Part shown: positions 17,806 through 26,997 of the stretch, piece after piece
How positions within the stretch are numbered: the stretch's first letter is position 1
How the letters are laid out: every line of letters starts with the position of its first letter
Source: Kiritimatiellia bacterium
GTDB lineage: Bacteria > Verrucomicrobiota > Kiritimatiellia > RFP12 > UBA1067
Length of the DNA stretch: 31,656 bases
Direction: 5' to 3'
Assembly (NCBI GenBank): GCA_017479035.1
Contig: JAFVCR010000213.1
Coordinates: forward strand, 1-31,656
Program-made: the position numbers and the translations under genes
Notes under the pieces: model-generated
Told to the model about the DNA's origin: nothing
Database searches by the model: none
Seen by the model: the letters and a program-made list of their open reading frames with translations, nothing else

Positions 17806-18749
17806 TCCAGAACCGTCCGCGCCTTACGTATAGTCATGCCGCAGGGATCCAACACTCCGGCGAACACCGCCTCGACGCGATTGTTTACATTGCGCATCTG
17901 GAAAAGTGCGATATACTGGCGGTAAAACTTGCGCAACGGATAGTCCGCATACGGCGCAACCTCTATTCCACCATCGCCCGAACCCACAAGCGAGCACTCC
18001 TGCCCTAACCCGAACGCAAGCAAAGGCCCGCCTAGCGCTCTCACCTCCGCCACGACCGCACTTTCGGAATAGTTGCCGTCGTCCTTCTCGGTGCGCATCA
18101 ATTCTATTCCGCAATCGCGATATATCTGGCGTCCCTCGTTGGTTTTAGGCGTTATCGCCGCCACTACCATGCCGTTCGTAACCATCTGCGCAACGCATGC
18201 GCTCGATTGCGGATCCAGCCCTACCGCCGCATCGTCCGGCAGATACGTGCCATCCTCGCCGCGCTCGCCATATTTTTCCGCCGGCGACTGTTGCGCCGAG
18301 GTCGTGTGGCGCATCAGATACTTCAGCCCGAAACTGTACAGCCCCGTCGCCTCCGCCTTGTTCAGGGAATACGGCACGAGAACCGCACGGAGATTTGGCG
18401 TGAGCCCCGCATTGCGATCCTTTATCGCTTCGTTGCCCGCCGCATCGTCCGGTCCCCAATAGAAATATCCTTCAACGTCCTCGCGCGTAACGGTGTTGAA
18501 ATCGAACCCTCCGCCATTGCCGAGCGGCGTATCCATGTCTACAAGCGCATCGAAACGATTGGGCAGCCGCCCTGTGTTTACCGTCATGTATTCGTCTATG
18601 GCGCGTGCCACCGCCTGCTGGTTCGCAATGGAAACCTTGCGGCTTGCGGTTTTCTTGAGGTTGCCTATTTTCGAGACTGCAAGCGAAGAGACTATCGCAA
18701 TCAACGCCACCACCACCAGAAGTTCTATCAGCGTGAAACCTTTTTTCAT
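17802..18749 (-). CDS. Prepilin-type (pseudopilin-like) secreted protein
   Basis: The N-terminus MKKGFTLIELLVVVALIAIV is a classic type IV prepilin leader: prepilin peptidase would cut after Gly4 and methylate Phe5, leaving a hydrophobic helix for membrane or pilus assembly. The other 290 residues of this 315-residue protein are a globular extracytoplasmic domain with few cysteines, which I do not recognise. Many PVC bacteria carry numerous such proteins, often outside any pilus operon; none of the other pilus or type II secretion genes are here. A promoter lies at 18776-18804 and AAAGG in the leader can act as ribosome site. It shares an operon with the pseudouridine synthase. Confidence 0.8.
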   Translation of the reverse strand: MKKGFTLIELLVVVALIAIVSSLAVSKIGNLKKTASRKVSIANQQAVARAIDEYMTVNTGRLPNRFDALVDMDTPLGNGGGFDFNTVTREDVEGYFYWGPDDAAGNEAIKDRNAGLTPNLRAVLVPYSLNKAEATGLYSFGLKYLMRHTTSAQQSPAEKYGERGEDGTYLPDDAAVGLDPQSSACVAQMVTNGMVVAAITPKTNEGRQIYRDCGIELMRTEKDDGNYSESAVVAEVRALGGPLLAFGLGQECSLVGSGDGGIEVAPYADYPLRKFYRQYIALFQMRNVNNRVEAVFAGVLDPCGMTIRKARTVLE

Positions 18750-18775
18750 CTTGAGCCCTTTCGTATCCGCGCGGT

Positions 18776-18804
18776 ATTATACCACATCGCGCCTGGCATT
18801 GGAA
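18776..18804 (-). promoter_or_regulatory. Promoter for the prepilin-type gene
   Basis: On the minus strand TTCCAA (18799-18804) and a perfect TATAAT (18776-18781) have a 17-bp spacer. The predicted start near 18769 leaves a leader of about 20 nt. It lies just before and into the 3' end of the addA-like gene. Confidence 0.55.
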
Positions 18805-18814
18805 GAATTTTGTT

Positions 18815-21800
18815 TCAATCCATTTCCACCACGGCGCGCGTTGCCGTCAACAGCAGCCGGCATGCGATATTCTCCTGCGCGATGCCCGTAAGCGTGGCGA
18901 GTGCCGCGCGATACGCCGCCATTTGCGGAGCGTATGCTGCCTTGATGCGCTTCGTGAACGCCTCCTCCGTTTCGCCGCTCCGCATGGCATTCGTTTTGAA
19001 ATCGTCCACCACAGCCCGCCGCACAGCACCGCCGTAAAACGTCACGCGGTCGAATCTGCCGCTTTCCCACACACCCTTTTCCGCAGCATAGATCTCGTAT
19101 GGCATCTCGCGCCACAATGCCACGGCATCATCATCCCGCACAAACGCCCGTGCAAACGCATCGTGTGCATCTTCCTTGGCGAGCCATTCGATCTTCGCAA
19201 GCCTGGCATGCTCCTCCACGCCCCTTCTCGCCGCTTCGCCGTGCGCAATCTCGAAAAGCCCGTGCAGATCTGTAACGCCATACGATTTGCTGGACGGCCT
19301 CGCTGTCTTTACGTCGCCCGCCTTCGGCACGATACGCACGGCATCATCCGTTGATTCCTTTGCCGGTTGACCTTTCCCCGCTGCTGCAAAAGGTGGCATC
19401 TCGCCCAGACAAAACGGCAGACCTGGCAGTGCCATGCGTATCATGTTCGCCGCCGAGCGCTCCCCCGCCCTGTCCGGCAGCAGAACGTGCAAAGCCTTGC
19501 GCGCACGGGTCAGCGCAACGTAGTAAAGGTGTATCGCCTCTAGCATGCCACCCTCCGCAACATTGCGGTACGCCTTTGCAAGCGGCTCGTTCAAAAGTGA
19601 GATATTTTCGTCGATGCAATCAAGTGCCCACTTCCCTCCAGAGCCGGAAATCATCGCACTGCGTTTCGGCCGTGCGATGTCGGTGTTGCGATTGTCGAAC
19701 ACCGGCACGATTGCGCGATCAAGCGTAAGCCCTTTCGAGCGGTGTATCGTAAGTATGCGTATCGCCTTTGACGTTGCAGCAAGTGTGCGCTCTTTCTGCA
19801 TCGCAAGATATTCACGGAAGTCGCCCGCCGTTGCATCGCTGGCTGCTACATCCTGATACGCCACCGCCGCGCGGACTAGTGCTGCGGCCTTTTCGCGGGA
19901 ATACGCATCCATCGAATCCGCCAGTCTGTCCACGAACGTTCGCAATGTCCGTGCCAATCCCAGACGGCTCAAATCGCGGCGCACGGCAGCGGCGATCTGC
20001 ATTGCATCCGCATCTTCGCCGAATATCTTTTTCGCCACCGTGCCGATTCCAGCCATCCCCGCCGCGAATTTGTCCGCAGGGTTCTCCGCAAGGCGCAGCA
20101 GATCGAGAAGCCTGTGCACCAGTGGCGAATCCAACATCGTTCCCGTGCCTTCCCACACCACCGGCAGCTGCGCCTCTTTGCGCAGATATGCCTCGAGATT
20201 GCGTCCCTGTTCATTTGTGCGCACTAGAATGCCTATCGTCTCTGGCGAATCGCCATGCATACGCCAGAGTTCCTGTAGCAGTTTCTTCAACGCCGGGCCG
20301 AACCGCAACACCTCCGGTGTCACGTCTGGCGAATCCTCGTCCGCCTGCTCTGGCACGTCGTCCGGCGCGGACACTTCCACCACCTCCACGAAATCCGGTG
20401 CTGCCGCCATGTCCGCCTCGTGTCTGCGCCAGCAGGAATTGGTCGCCGCGTCGATCCATTTATCCTCTATAGCCTTTGCAAGATGCTTCTTGAGCAACGA
20501 TGCGAATGCGCCAGACATGTTCTCCGCGCAAAAGACCCTGTTCAGAAACTCGCAAATGTTGCGCCCGTATCTGCGCGACAGGTCGAGATCCACTATCGCT
20601 CCCAGTCTGCGCCCATCGTCCAGTATCGTAGCCTCGCCCTTCTCGTCCAGCCCGGACATCGCCCGCATCGCCATTAATTCCGCAAACGGTGCTTCACTGC
20701 CGCCGCGCCATGCGTATATCGCCTGCTTGAGATCGCCCACCGCCATCACGGTTTTCTCGTCATCCACAGCCGCATTCTCTATCAACGATTTGAGGCATGT
20801 CCATTGCTGCTCACTGGTATCCTGGAACTCATCGAGCGCCCAGTGTGCAAACCGCGAATCGAACCTGTATTCCATGTTCTCCACCGCACCGCTGTTGGCA
20901 CCGCGTGCAAAACGCTCCCGCAATCGCGTCATGTCCGCAAACGTCAGCAGCCCCAGTCGGCGCGAAGCCTTTTCGTATACTCCTTCCACGGCAGCGATGG
21001 CGGCGATCTTCGCTGCTGCATCGCGCAGCCGTTCGCGGACTGCTAGCGTGCGCATCCTCTTGAAATCTCTGCGTATCGCATCTCCCAACTCCGGCGGATA
21101 GACATATTCTATTGTAACTCTCTTCAGCGGCCGCACGAAGGAATTTGACACGTTCTCCGGGTTCGCAAAATGCCCGAAGAACGCTTTGGCATCTACTGAT
21201 TTTGGCTTCCAGAATGCCTTGCCGTCGAACGCATTGCATGCGGCCGCGAACTCCGCAAGCGCATTCGCGGCATTATTGCCTAGTTCGATTTCCGCAAATT
21301 CGTCCGCGCACACCGCAGGCGGCGTTTCCGCGAACGATGCAACCTCGTCCAGCGCAAGCGCGTCGGCCATTTCTTCCTGCGTCGGCAGTCTGCCGTCTAG
21401 CACAAAATCGCGCCACTCCGTGCCCAACAGTTTCTCCACCTCCGCTACGGGATCATACGGCGCCGACGATGCGAAGAGCCGCCGCACTGCTGCGGCAAAT
21501 CCTTCCGCCGCCGTACGCGACCGCGCCATCGCGCGCAGCGAATCCTTCACCGCCACCGCTTCCGAATATCCGTCCAGCACCGCCACATCGCCCATGAATC
21601 CCAACTCGAGCGGAAAGTTCCGCACGAGCCGCAAAATGAAACTGTCCAGCGTTGCAATCGCGCCGGAATGCTGTGCGGACACAAGTTCGCGCAACACCTT
21701 CAAAAACGCATCCTGCAAGCGCGGCATCTCCGCAAGGTCTTTGCGCAACGGCATCGCTCCGCCGTCCGTTATCCGTGCCAGTTCTTTTCGCGCCGCATCC

Positions 21801-22012
21801 TCCGTTCTGCACGCTTCCACCAGCCTCTGCGCAATCTTGGAATAAATCTCCTGCGCCGCCGCGCGCGAAAACGTAAGTGCAAGTATGTCCGCGCAAGGAA
21901 CGCCGCGCACCGCCACCAGATGCAGGTATCTCGTTGCTATAGAATACGTCTTGCCGGTGCCCGCGCTTGCACATATCACGATATTCTTCACCGCTTGCGC
22001 CATATCGTTCAT
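18815..22012 (-). CDS. AddA/RecB-like helicase-nuclease
   Basis: This 1065-residue UvrD-family protein is the helicase-nuclease half of a double-strand-break resection enzyme. Walker A ASAGTGKT lies at 15-22, motif II with DEFQDT at about 393-398, and YAWRGGSEAPF is the motif III region. Later motifs include LTIHRSKGLTLDRAIVP and YVALTRARKALHVL. A C-terminal PD-(D/E)XK nuclease follows, with GRFDRV and VVDDFKT near 990-1005 and then YAPQMAAYRAAL, so both activities look intact. The start at 22012 is chosen because its ATG overlaps the stop of the AddB-like gene (ATGA); an in-frame upstream extension is unsupported. With its neighbour it forms an AddAB-type pair for recombination repair. Confidence 0.88.
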   Translation of the reverse strand: MNDMAQAVKNIVICASAGTGKTYSIATRYLHLVAVRGVPCADILALTFSRAAAQEIYSKIAQRLVEACRTEDAARKELARITDGGAMPLRKDLAEMPRLQDAFLKVLRELVSAQHSGAIATLDSFILRLVRNFPLELGFMGDVAVLDGYSEAVAVKDSLRAMARSRTAAEGFAAAVRRLFASSAPYDPVAEVEKLLGTEWRDFVLDGRLPTQEEMADALALDEVASFAETPPAVCADEFAEIELGNNAANALAEFAAACNAFDGKAFWKPKSVDAKAFFGHFANPENVSNSFVRPLKRVTIEYVYPPELGDAIRRDFKRMRTLAVRERLRDAAAKIAAIAAVEGVYEKASRRLGLLTFADMTRLRERFARGANSGAVENMEYRFDSRFAHWALDEFQDTSEQQWTCLKSLIENAAVDDEKTVMAVGDLKQAIYAWRGGSEAPFAELMAMRAMSGLDEKGEATILDDGRRLGAIVDLDLSRRYGRNICEFLNRVFCAENMSGAFASLLKKHLAKAIEDKWIDAATNSCWRRHEADMAAAPDFVEVVEVSAPDDVPEQADEDSPDVTPEVLRFGPALKKLLQELWRMHGDSPETIGILVRTNEQGRNLEAYLRKEAQLPVVWEGTGTMLDSPLVHRLLDLLRLAENPADKFAAGMAGIGTVAKKIFGEDADAMQIAAAVRRDLSRLGLARTLRTFVDRLADSMDAYSREKAAALVRAAVAYQDVAASDATAGDFREYLAMQKERTLAATSKAIRILTIHRSKGLTLDRAIVPVFDNRNTDIARPKRSAMISGSGGKWALDCIDENISLLNEPLAKAYRNVAEGGMLEAIHLYYVALTRARKALHVLLPDRAGERSAANMIRMALPGLPFCLGEMPPFAAAGKGQPAKESTDDAVRIVPKAGDVKTARPSSKSYGVTDLHGLFEIAHGEAARRGVEEHARLAKIEWLAKEDAHDAFARAFVRDDDAVALWREMPYEIYAAEKGVWESGRFDRVTFYGGAVRRAVVDDFKTNAMRSGETEEAFTKRIKAAYAPQMAAYRAALATLTGIAQENIACRLLLTATRAVVEMD

Positions 22013-25000
22013 AAATCGCCGCCTTCCCCGGCAAACGCCGCAAGCCGCGTTTCCTGCGCATCCAGCCACTCTCCTCGCAGATCAACTTTCGGCGAAAACA
22101 CAAACAGCGAAGCAAAATCCCTCTGCCACAAATCTCCAGGTGCCGGCGGCCAGAAGATTCCCTGCGCCATTGCCTCCACGGCACTCTTGGCAGTATCGTA
22201 CGCCTGTTGGGCGAAGTCCATCAAAACTATATTCGACTCCGCCGCAAAGCCGTCCATCCTGTGGCGGCTGCCCCACACGCATACATCGCCGGCGCTCTTG
22301 CCCAGCACGAGATAGCATGCGTCGTTCACTGCCGATACGCCGTCCCGGCAGAACACCTGTGCATTTTTTCTAGCAAGCGCAAGTGCGTACAATGGCACCT
22401 GCACGCTCAAAAACCTCTTCTCTTTCGCCAATGGATGCGCACTCGTTTTGAACAGCGGATATTTATGCATCTTGGCCAATGCCGCATTCTCGTCTCCGCC
22501 AGCGAAAAGATGCCCCTCCAGCGAAACCTTCGCCGCAGAATCCCACGTTTTGTAGTCGATCACCCTGAAACCATGCACAGGATGCCAATCGACTCTGTCT
22601 ATCGAACCCGTCAAATACGGCAAGTCGCGTCCGAACAGGAAAACCTTTTCGTCGTTCTTTTTGGTTCTGTCGTGCAATTTCATCTCCGCCGAATATGGCT
22701 GCCAGCCTTCTCTTGCCCATTGCGCCTGTATCGGCGCGAACGCGAGTATGCGCTTTTTCAACGCTTCCATCTGCAGTGCAACTCTTTGCGTCGCCGGCTC
22801 GAGATGCGCCGTTGCTCGTGCACAACTCTCCTCAAGCATTTCAACGATCTCGCGCTCGTCGCGATGAGCCGTGCCGGTTGAAGCGATATGCTTGATTTCC
22901 GCATTCGCAAAATCCTCCAGCACTCCATGCGCGAGCGTCCCGAAATCCGTCTTTTCCATAGCCTCGCGTGGGTCGTCTTTTCTCAACCCGCACCCGTATG
23001 CCAGAAACCACGTAAACGGGCAACGCAAATAAGAATCTATCGAACTGGGGCTCACCGATCCCGCCTGTTCCGCAGTCTTGTTCGGAAACGAATATCCGCT
23101 TCCTAGCACAAGCCGTGCAGCCGCGCACTGCGCTCTTGCCGGCATTTGCGCTATCTCCACATCGTTGCCGAAGAGCTTTTCCGCCCGTTGAGCCAAATCG
23201 CCATCTTTGCACAGGAACAGCAATCGCGAAGGTTTTATCGCATCCCCTTCAGGCGACGTTTTTGAAACGTGGCATCTCACCGCACCCTTTTCCCTGCAGC
23301 GCAACATCTCGCGCAGCAAAAACGCATCCCGCGCCAATCTTCGTGCATTGTCGCCTATGCCCAACGCGCTGCGCAACGCATCCGGCAAAAACGGATGCCC
23401 CGTGAGCGAATCCGGCACTTTTCCCTCGTGCATTCCTGCTATGGAAATCTCATCGGCGGCACTCCATGCAAGTTCCAGCCATCCTTCCGTTTTTACTACA
23501 TCCGCCGCCGCAGGTTCTAGCGAGTAGAGAGCATTCCCCAACACATCTGCGGCAAAATCGGCAAATGGCTTTTTACCCAGCGCGCGCGCCACAGGATGTT
23601 CCAGTATCTCCATCGCACCCACAAGAGCCTCCGCCGCTACGGCGAATTCCTCCGAATAGGCATTCCGTGCACGATGCCGGCCTTCGTAGACTGCAAGCAG
23701 GAACGACCTCAAAAACCCCGCGAAATTCCCGGGTGCTGCCGCGCGCGCCTCCTCTACCATGTCGACGAACACCACCGCAGCCGCACGCGCCAATGAATGC
23801 CGGCTCTTCGCAAATCCCCTCGAGTCCGGCGCAAGCGTCCCCGCAAACGTCTCCGCGTGGTATTTCTCTACTGCGGCAAGTATCGCTTCCGCAGTTGCTC
23901 CGCTCGCATTGCACTTGCCCGCAATCGCCGCGAGAACATCATCCGCGTGCAGCAATGCGTGGAACACTCTCCACGGCACCTCTGCTCCAGCCTCGCGCAT
24001 CTCCCACACGCGCAACAGATTAATCGCCGCCGCCCCCAGCGAACTTGCCGCCAAACGATGCATTTGCGGATTGTGCAACACCGCCCCGCAATTCAAGAAC
24101 GCCGCTTCAAGTTCCGGGGAGAGGTCTCCATCCGCCAACCCCACGGCCATGCTTCGCGCGGATTTTGCATACTCCTCTGCTACGTTTCTGGCAAGGGCTT
24201 TTGCCGACGATGCCACGTGGATTTCATGCTCCGTTAGGTTCTCCGGAATCGGAGCCTTGCCAAGCGTCCACATGTCCGGCAGCGGTCTCCCCCATTTGTC
24301 GAACAAATCCTTCTCGCTTTCGTCCGCATGCAATGCCACGTTCACGCACAGCCTGGGGTTCGCCTCCATCCATTTTTCCAGTATGCTGTAAAGCCCCTGC
24401 ATAGGGTCTGCAAGTGCCGGCAGCATTATCTCTTCCACTTCCTCTGGCGGTGGAGGCGGTTCGTTCCGTGCCCTGCGTATCGCGGCAGAATCGTGCAATA
24501 TCCCCTTCTCGCCCAGCACCTTGAAAAATTCCTTTTCAAGATCTGCCAGCTCCTGCCATCGCACATCCTCGTCGCCCTGCGCCGCAATGAAAACATCCTG
24601 CACGCGGCCTTTCTGCGCAGCCATTTCCGGCACGTCCTGCATCGTCAGCGAGCCCCCCGCCAACGCTCGCCAAATATCCGAGAGCTGGTCGTAGAACGCG
24701 ATAAGCAGTTTTGCGTCCGGCTGCGGCATTTGCCCGAACAGATGCGGCCATCGCGTCTTTGCATCCACCCTCATGGCAAAATCGACAAATGCGGCCTTTG
24801 CAAGTTCGCTCGGTGAAGGTCTTGTTTCTCCGAACACTACATCCATCGGCTGCATCACTCGCGGTGGCAGCACGGCACCCGCTTTTTTCGCCAATTCTTT
24901 TCGTAAGTTTCGCGCAGCCTGCGCAGTTGGCACCACCACCATAACATGCGCGAGAGACTTGGCAAAAGCGGTTCTCGCATCGCACCTCGTTTTTGCAATC

Positions 25001-25065
25001 AACGCCTCCGCCGTTGCGTCCACGAGTTTCTTTCCCGGATCGAGACAAGTGCGCGTGATATTCAT
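22009..25065 (-). CDS. AddB-like PD-(D/E)XK nuclease, no Fe-S cysteines seen
   Basis: This 1018-residue protein has a divergent helicase-like N-terminal region (VVVPTAQAARNLRKEL) with no Walker A that I can see. A C-terminal RecB-type nuclease starts at about 670, with SSIDSYLRCPFTWFLAYG, then GTLAHGVLEDF, TGSIDRVDW and VIDYKTW at about 833-839, and VQVPLYALAL. This is the AddB arrangement, and the adjacent AddA-like gene supports it. Classical AddB has three further cysteines after the nuclease motifs that hold a 4Fe-4S cluster; the corresponding tail here (FWPPAPGDLWQRDF) has none. ATG 25065 is 5 nt after a GAGG site; ATG 25068 is the alternative. It lies just after the bioA stop. Confidence 0.8.
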   Translation of the reverse strand: MNITRTCLDPGKKLVDATAEALIAKTRCDARTAFAKSLAHVMVVVPTAQAARNLRKELAKKAGAVLPPRVMQPMDVVFGETRPSPSELAKAAFVDFAMRVDAKTRWPHLFGQMPQPDAKLLIAFYDQLSDIWRALAGGSLTMQDVPEMAAQKGRVQDVFIAAQGDEDVRWQELADLEKEFFKVLGEKGILHDSAAIRRARNEPPPPPEEVEEIMLPALADPMQGLYSILEKWMEANPRLCVNVALHADESEKDLFDKWGRPLPDMWTLGKAPIPENLTEHEIHVASSAKALARNVAEEYAKSARSMAVGLADGDLSPELEAAFLNCGAVLHNPQMHRLAASSLGAAAINLLRVWEMREAGAEVPWRVFHALLHADDVLAAIAGKCNASGATAEAILAAVEKYHAETFAGTLAPDSRGFAKSRHSLARAAAVVFVDMVEEARAAAPGNFAGFLRSFLLAVYEGRHRARNAYSEEFAVAAEALVGAMEILEHPVARALGKKPFADFAADVLGNALYSLEPAAADVVKTEGWLELAWSAADEISIAGMHEGKVPDSLTGHPFLPDALRSALGIGDNARRLARDAFLLREMLRCREKGAVRCHVSKTSPEGDAIKPSRLLFLCKDGDLAQRAEKLFGNDVEIAQMPARAQCAAARLVLGSGYSFPNKTAEQAGSVSPSSIDSYLRCPFTWFLAYGCGLRKDDPREAMEKTDFGTLAHGVLEDFANAEIKHIASTGTAHRDEREIVEMLEESCARATAHLEPATQRVALQMEALKKRILAFAPIQAQWAREGWQPYSAEMKLHDRTKKNDEKVFLFGRDLPYLTGSIDRVDWHPVHGFRVIDYKTWDSAAKVSLEGHLFAGGDENAALAKMHKYPLFKTSAHPLAKEKRFLSVQVPLYALALARKNAQVFCRDGVSAVNDACYLVLGKSAGDVCVWGSRHRMDGFAAESNIVLMDFAQQAYDTAKSAVEAMAQGIFWPPAPGDLWQRDFASLFVFSPKVDLRGEWLDAQETRLAAFAGEGGDL

Positions 25066-25072
25066 CATTCCC

Positions 25073-26374
25073 TCACTCGTGGAAATCTCCGTCGGCGATT
25101 TCATCCCCTGGCGGAGCCGAAGCCAGATCGGCAATCGCCGAGGAAATCTTCTCCACCGCTCTCGCGTCCGCCACGAGCGGCGGCATCGTGTATATGTAGT
25201 TGCAGAATGGCCTCAACCACACGCCGTTGTCGCGTATAACCCTTTCGATGTCATCCACTCGCGGCATGCGTTCCACCTCTACGATTCCTACCGCTCCTTT
25301 CACGCGCACGTCCTTGACATTCGCCAACGCCTTCAGCGGCGGCAGCCTCTCTGCCAAAATCTTTTCTATGCCGTTCGCCTTGGCTTCGTAGTCCCCCTCC
25401 GCAAACAGCTCGAGCGATGCATTCGCCGCCGCGCATGCGATAGGGTTCGCCATGAATGTCGGCCCGTGCATAAACGCGCTAGGAGTCCCTTCCGAGATCG
25501 TCCGCGCCACATCTTCGCTTGCAATCGTCGCCGCCAGCGTGCAATGCCCGCCGGTCAATGCCTTGCCCACGCACATTATGTCTGGCGTGACTTTGGCGGC
25601 TCTGTGCGCCCACAGCGGTCCAGTCCTGTGGAATCCCGCCGCGATTTCATCGAACACCAGCGGAATGTCCGCCGCCGCGCACATGCTTTTCATGTACGTC
25701 AAATACACCGGCGAATAGAACCACATCGCATTCGCTGCCTGGAACACGGGCTCGCATATCACGCCTGCGATTTCGTCTCTGTGTTTTTCCAGCGTCTCTG
25801 CGAACATGACGAGTTCTTCGATGTCGAACTTTGCGGAGAATTTTTCCGCAAAAAAATGCTTCGGCATCATCCCCGCGAACAGCGTATGCATCCCGTCCGG
25901 ATCGGAAAGTGCCATAGCACATGCCGTATCTCCATGATAGCCGCCTTTCAGCGCAAGCATTTTCGTGCGTTGCTTTCTCCCCTTTGCATTCTGGTATTGG
26001 AGGCACATTTTCACGGCCACCTCCACCGCTATCGACCCCGAATCTGCCAGAAACACCTTGTTCAGTCCGTCCGGCGCAATCGCCGCTAGTTTCTCTGCAA
26101 GCGTCACAGCCCCTTCGTGCGTGAATCCGCCGAACATGACATGCGAGAGCCTCTCACCCTGCTTGCGCATCGCCTCCACGATTTTAGGATGGTTGTGCCC
26201 GTGCGCCACGCTCCACCAACTCGCCACGGCATCGATAAGGCGCGACCCGTCCGCCAGTGTAATCTCCACACCGTTCGCAGACTTCGCCAGCCGCACCGGT
26301 GGTGGATTCGTCAAACTCGCATACGGATGCCACACAAAGGTTCTGTCGTATTCCAATATCGCATTGTCTTTCAT
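25073..26374 (-). CDS. bioA: Adenosylmethionine-8-amino-7-oxononanoate aminotransferase
   Basis: BioA is a PLP enzyme that makes 7,8-diaminopelargonate from KAPA using S-adenosylmethionine as amino donor, in biotin synthesis. The 433-residue class III aminotransferase has the BioA-specific opening RTFVWHPYASL, the substrate-side SWWSVAHGHNHP, DSGSIAVEVAVKM, GGYHGDT, VFDEIAAGFHRTG and the PLP lysine in VGKALTGG (Lys about 271). No other bio gene is in the window, so it is separated from the rest of the pathway. The ATG at 26374 has GGAGG 7 nt upstream and overlaps the stop of the preceding gene (ATGA); an in-frame extension to 26437 is not supported. Confidence 0.92.
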   Translation of the reverse strand: MKDNAILEYDRTFVWHPYASLTNPPPVRLAKSANGVEITLADGSRLIDAVASWWSVAHGHNHPKIVEAMRKQGERLSHVMFGGFTHEGAVTLAEKLAAIAPDGLNKVFLADSGSIAVEVAVKMCLQYQNAKGRKQRTKMLALKGGYHGDTACAMALSDPDGMHTLFAGMMPKHFFAEKFSAKFDIEELVMFAETLEKHRDEIAGVICEPVFQAANAMWFYSPVYLTYMKSMCAAADIPLVFDEIAAGFHRTGPLWAHRAAKVTPDIMCVGKALTGGHCTLAATIASEDVARTISEGTPSAFMHGPTFMANPIACAAANASLELFAEGDYEAKANGIEKILAERLPPLKALANVKDVRVKGAVGIVEVERMPRVDDIERVIRDNGVWLRPFCNYIYTMPPLVADARAVEKISSAIADLASAPPGDEIADGDFHE

Positions 26375-26943
26375 GCGCCTTCCTCCAATACTCCCATCAA
26401 ACGCGCAAGCATTTCGGATTTCTCGCGGATTTCGCACTGCGCAAGCCCCTCAATCTCGTGCGGGAATACTGTCCATTCCGCAAGTCTCTTCACATGATAC
26501 TCCGGCTCTTTAGCCACCGCCGCCACGCCGGATTTCACATACACTGCCGCCAGACGCATATCGCACACGCCCCCCAAAGTCTCCCGCACGTCCCTGGCGG
26601 TTGCGCCCGTGTCGAAAATATCATCCGCCACAAGCACCCGCGCCCTGCGTCCCAGCCGTCCGCCCACTGCGGCAATTTCATCGAGCACGCACTCCAGCCC
26701 GGTGAAAACCGCCTTGCCTGTAGACTCTCCTATCCCCGCATAACTCTTGCACACCAGCGGAATGTTCGTCGTCTTGCGCCCCTTCGCAGCAAGGAATTCC
26801 TGTATCCCTATGCCTACCGCCGCGCCGCCGCGCCACAGCGATACTATCACATCGGGAGCGAAGGCGGCATCGTCCGCCACCTTCGCCGCCAACGTCCAAA
26901 TATCATGCTGGAAATCCCGCGCATCGATGTAGATTTTTCTCAT
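26371..26943 (-). CDS. Phosphoribosyltransferase (Hpt1/GPT-like)
   Basis: This 190-residue type I phosphoribosyltransferase has the PRPP-binding motif VLVADDIFDTGATA (103-116), a pyrophosphate loop SLWRGG (35-40) and the tail WTVFPHE (157-163), resembling the WxVFPWE end of xanthine-guanine enzymes. It probably salvages a purine base using PRPP; which base cannot be told. It heads the operon with bioA and the AddAB-like pair. Its promoter has a -10 box ending 6 nt before ATG 26943 with no ribosome site, so it should be leaderless. Longer readings starting at 26961 would include the -10 box and are rejected. Confidence 0.75.
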   Translation of the reverse strand: MRKIYIDARDFQHDIWTLAAKVADDAAFAPDVIVSLWRGGAAVGIGIQEFLAAKGRKTTNIPLVCKSYAGIGESTGKAVFTGLECVLDEIAAVGGRLGRRARVLVADDIFDTGATARDVRETLGGVCDMRLAAVYVKSGVAAVAKEPEYHVKRLAEWTVFPHEIEGLAQCEIREKSEMLARLMGVLEEGA

Positions 26944-26949
26944 ACCGGG

Positions 26950-26978
26950 ATTATACCACAAATCCCCGCCTCTTGCAA
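26950..26978 (-). promoter_or_regulatory. Promoter of the phosphoribosyltransferase-bioA-addBA operon
   Basis: On the minus strand TTGCAA (26973-26978) and a perfect TATAAT (26950-26955) have a 17-bp spacer, and transcription should start at about the ATG. The palindrome TGCAAATTTGCA (26974-26985) overlaps the -35 box and may be an operator. The whole gap after clpB is only 54 bp. Confidence 0.6.
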
Positions 26979-26997
26979 ATTTGCACTTCGCGCGGCG

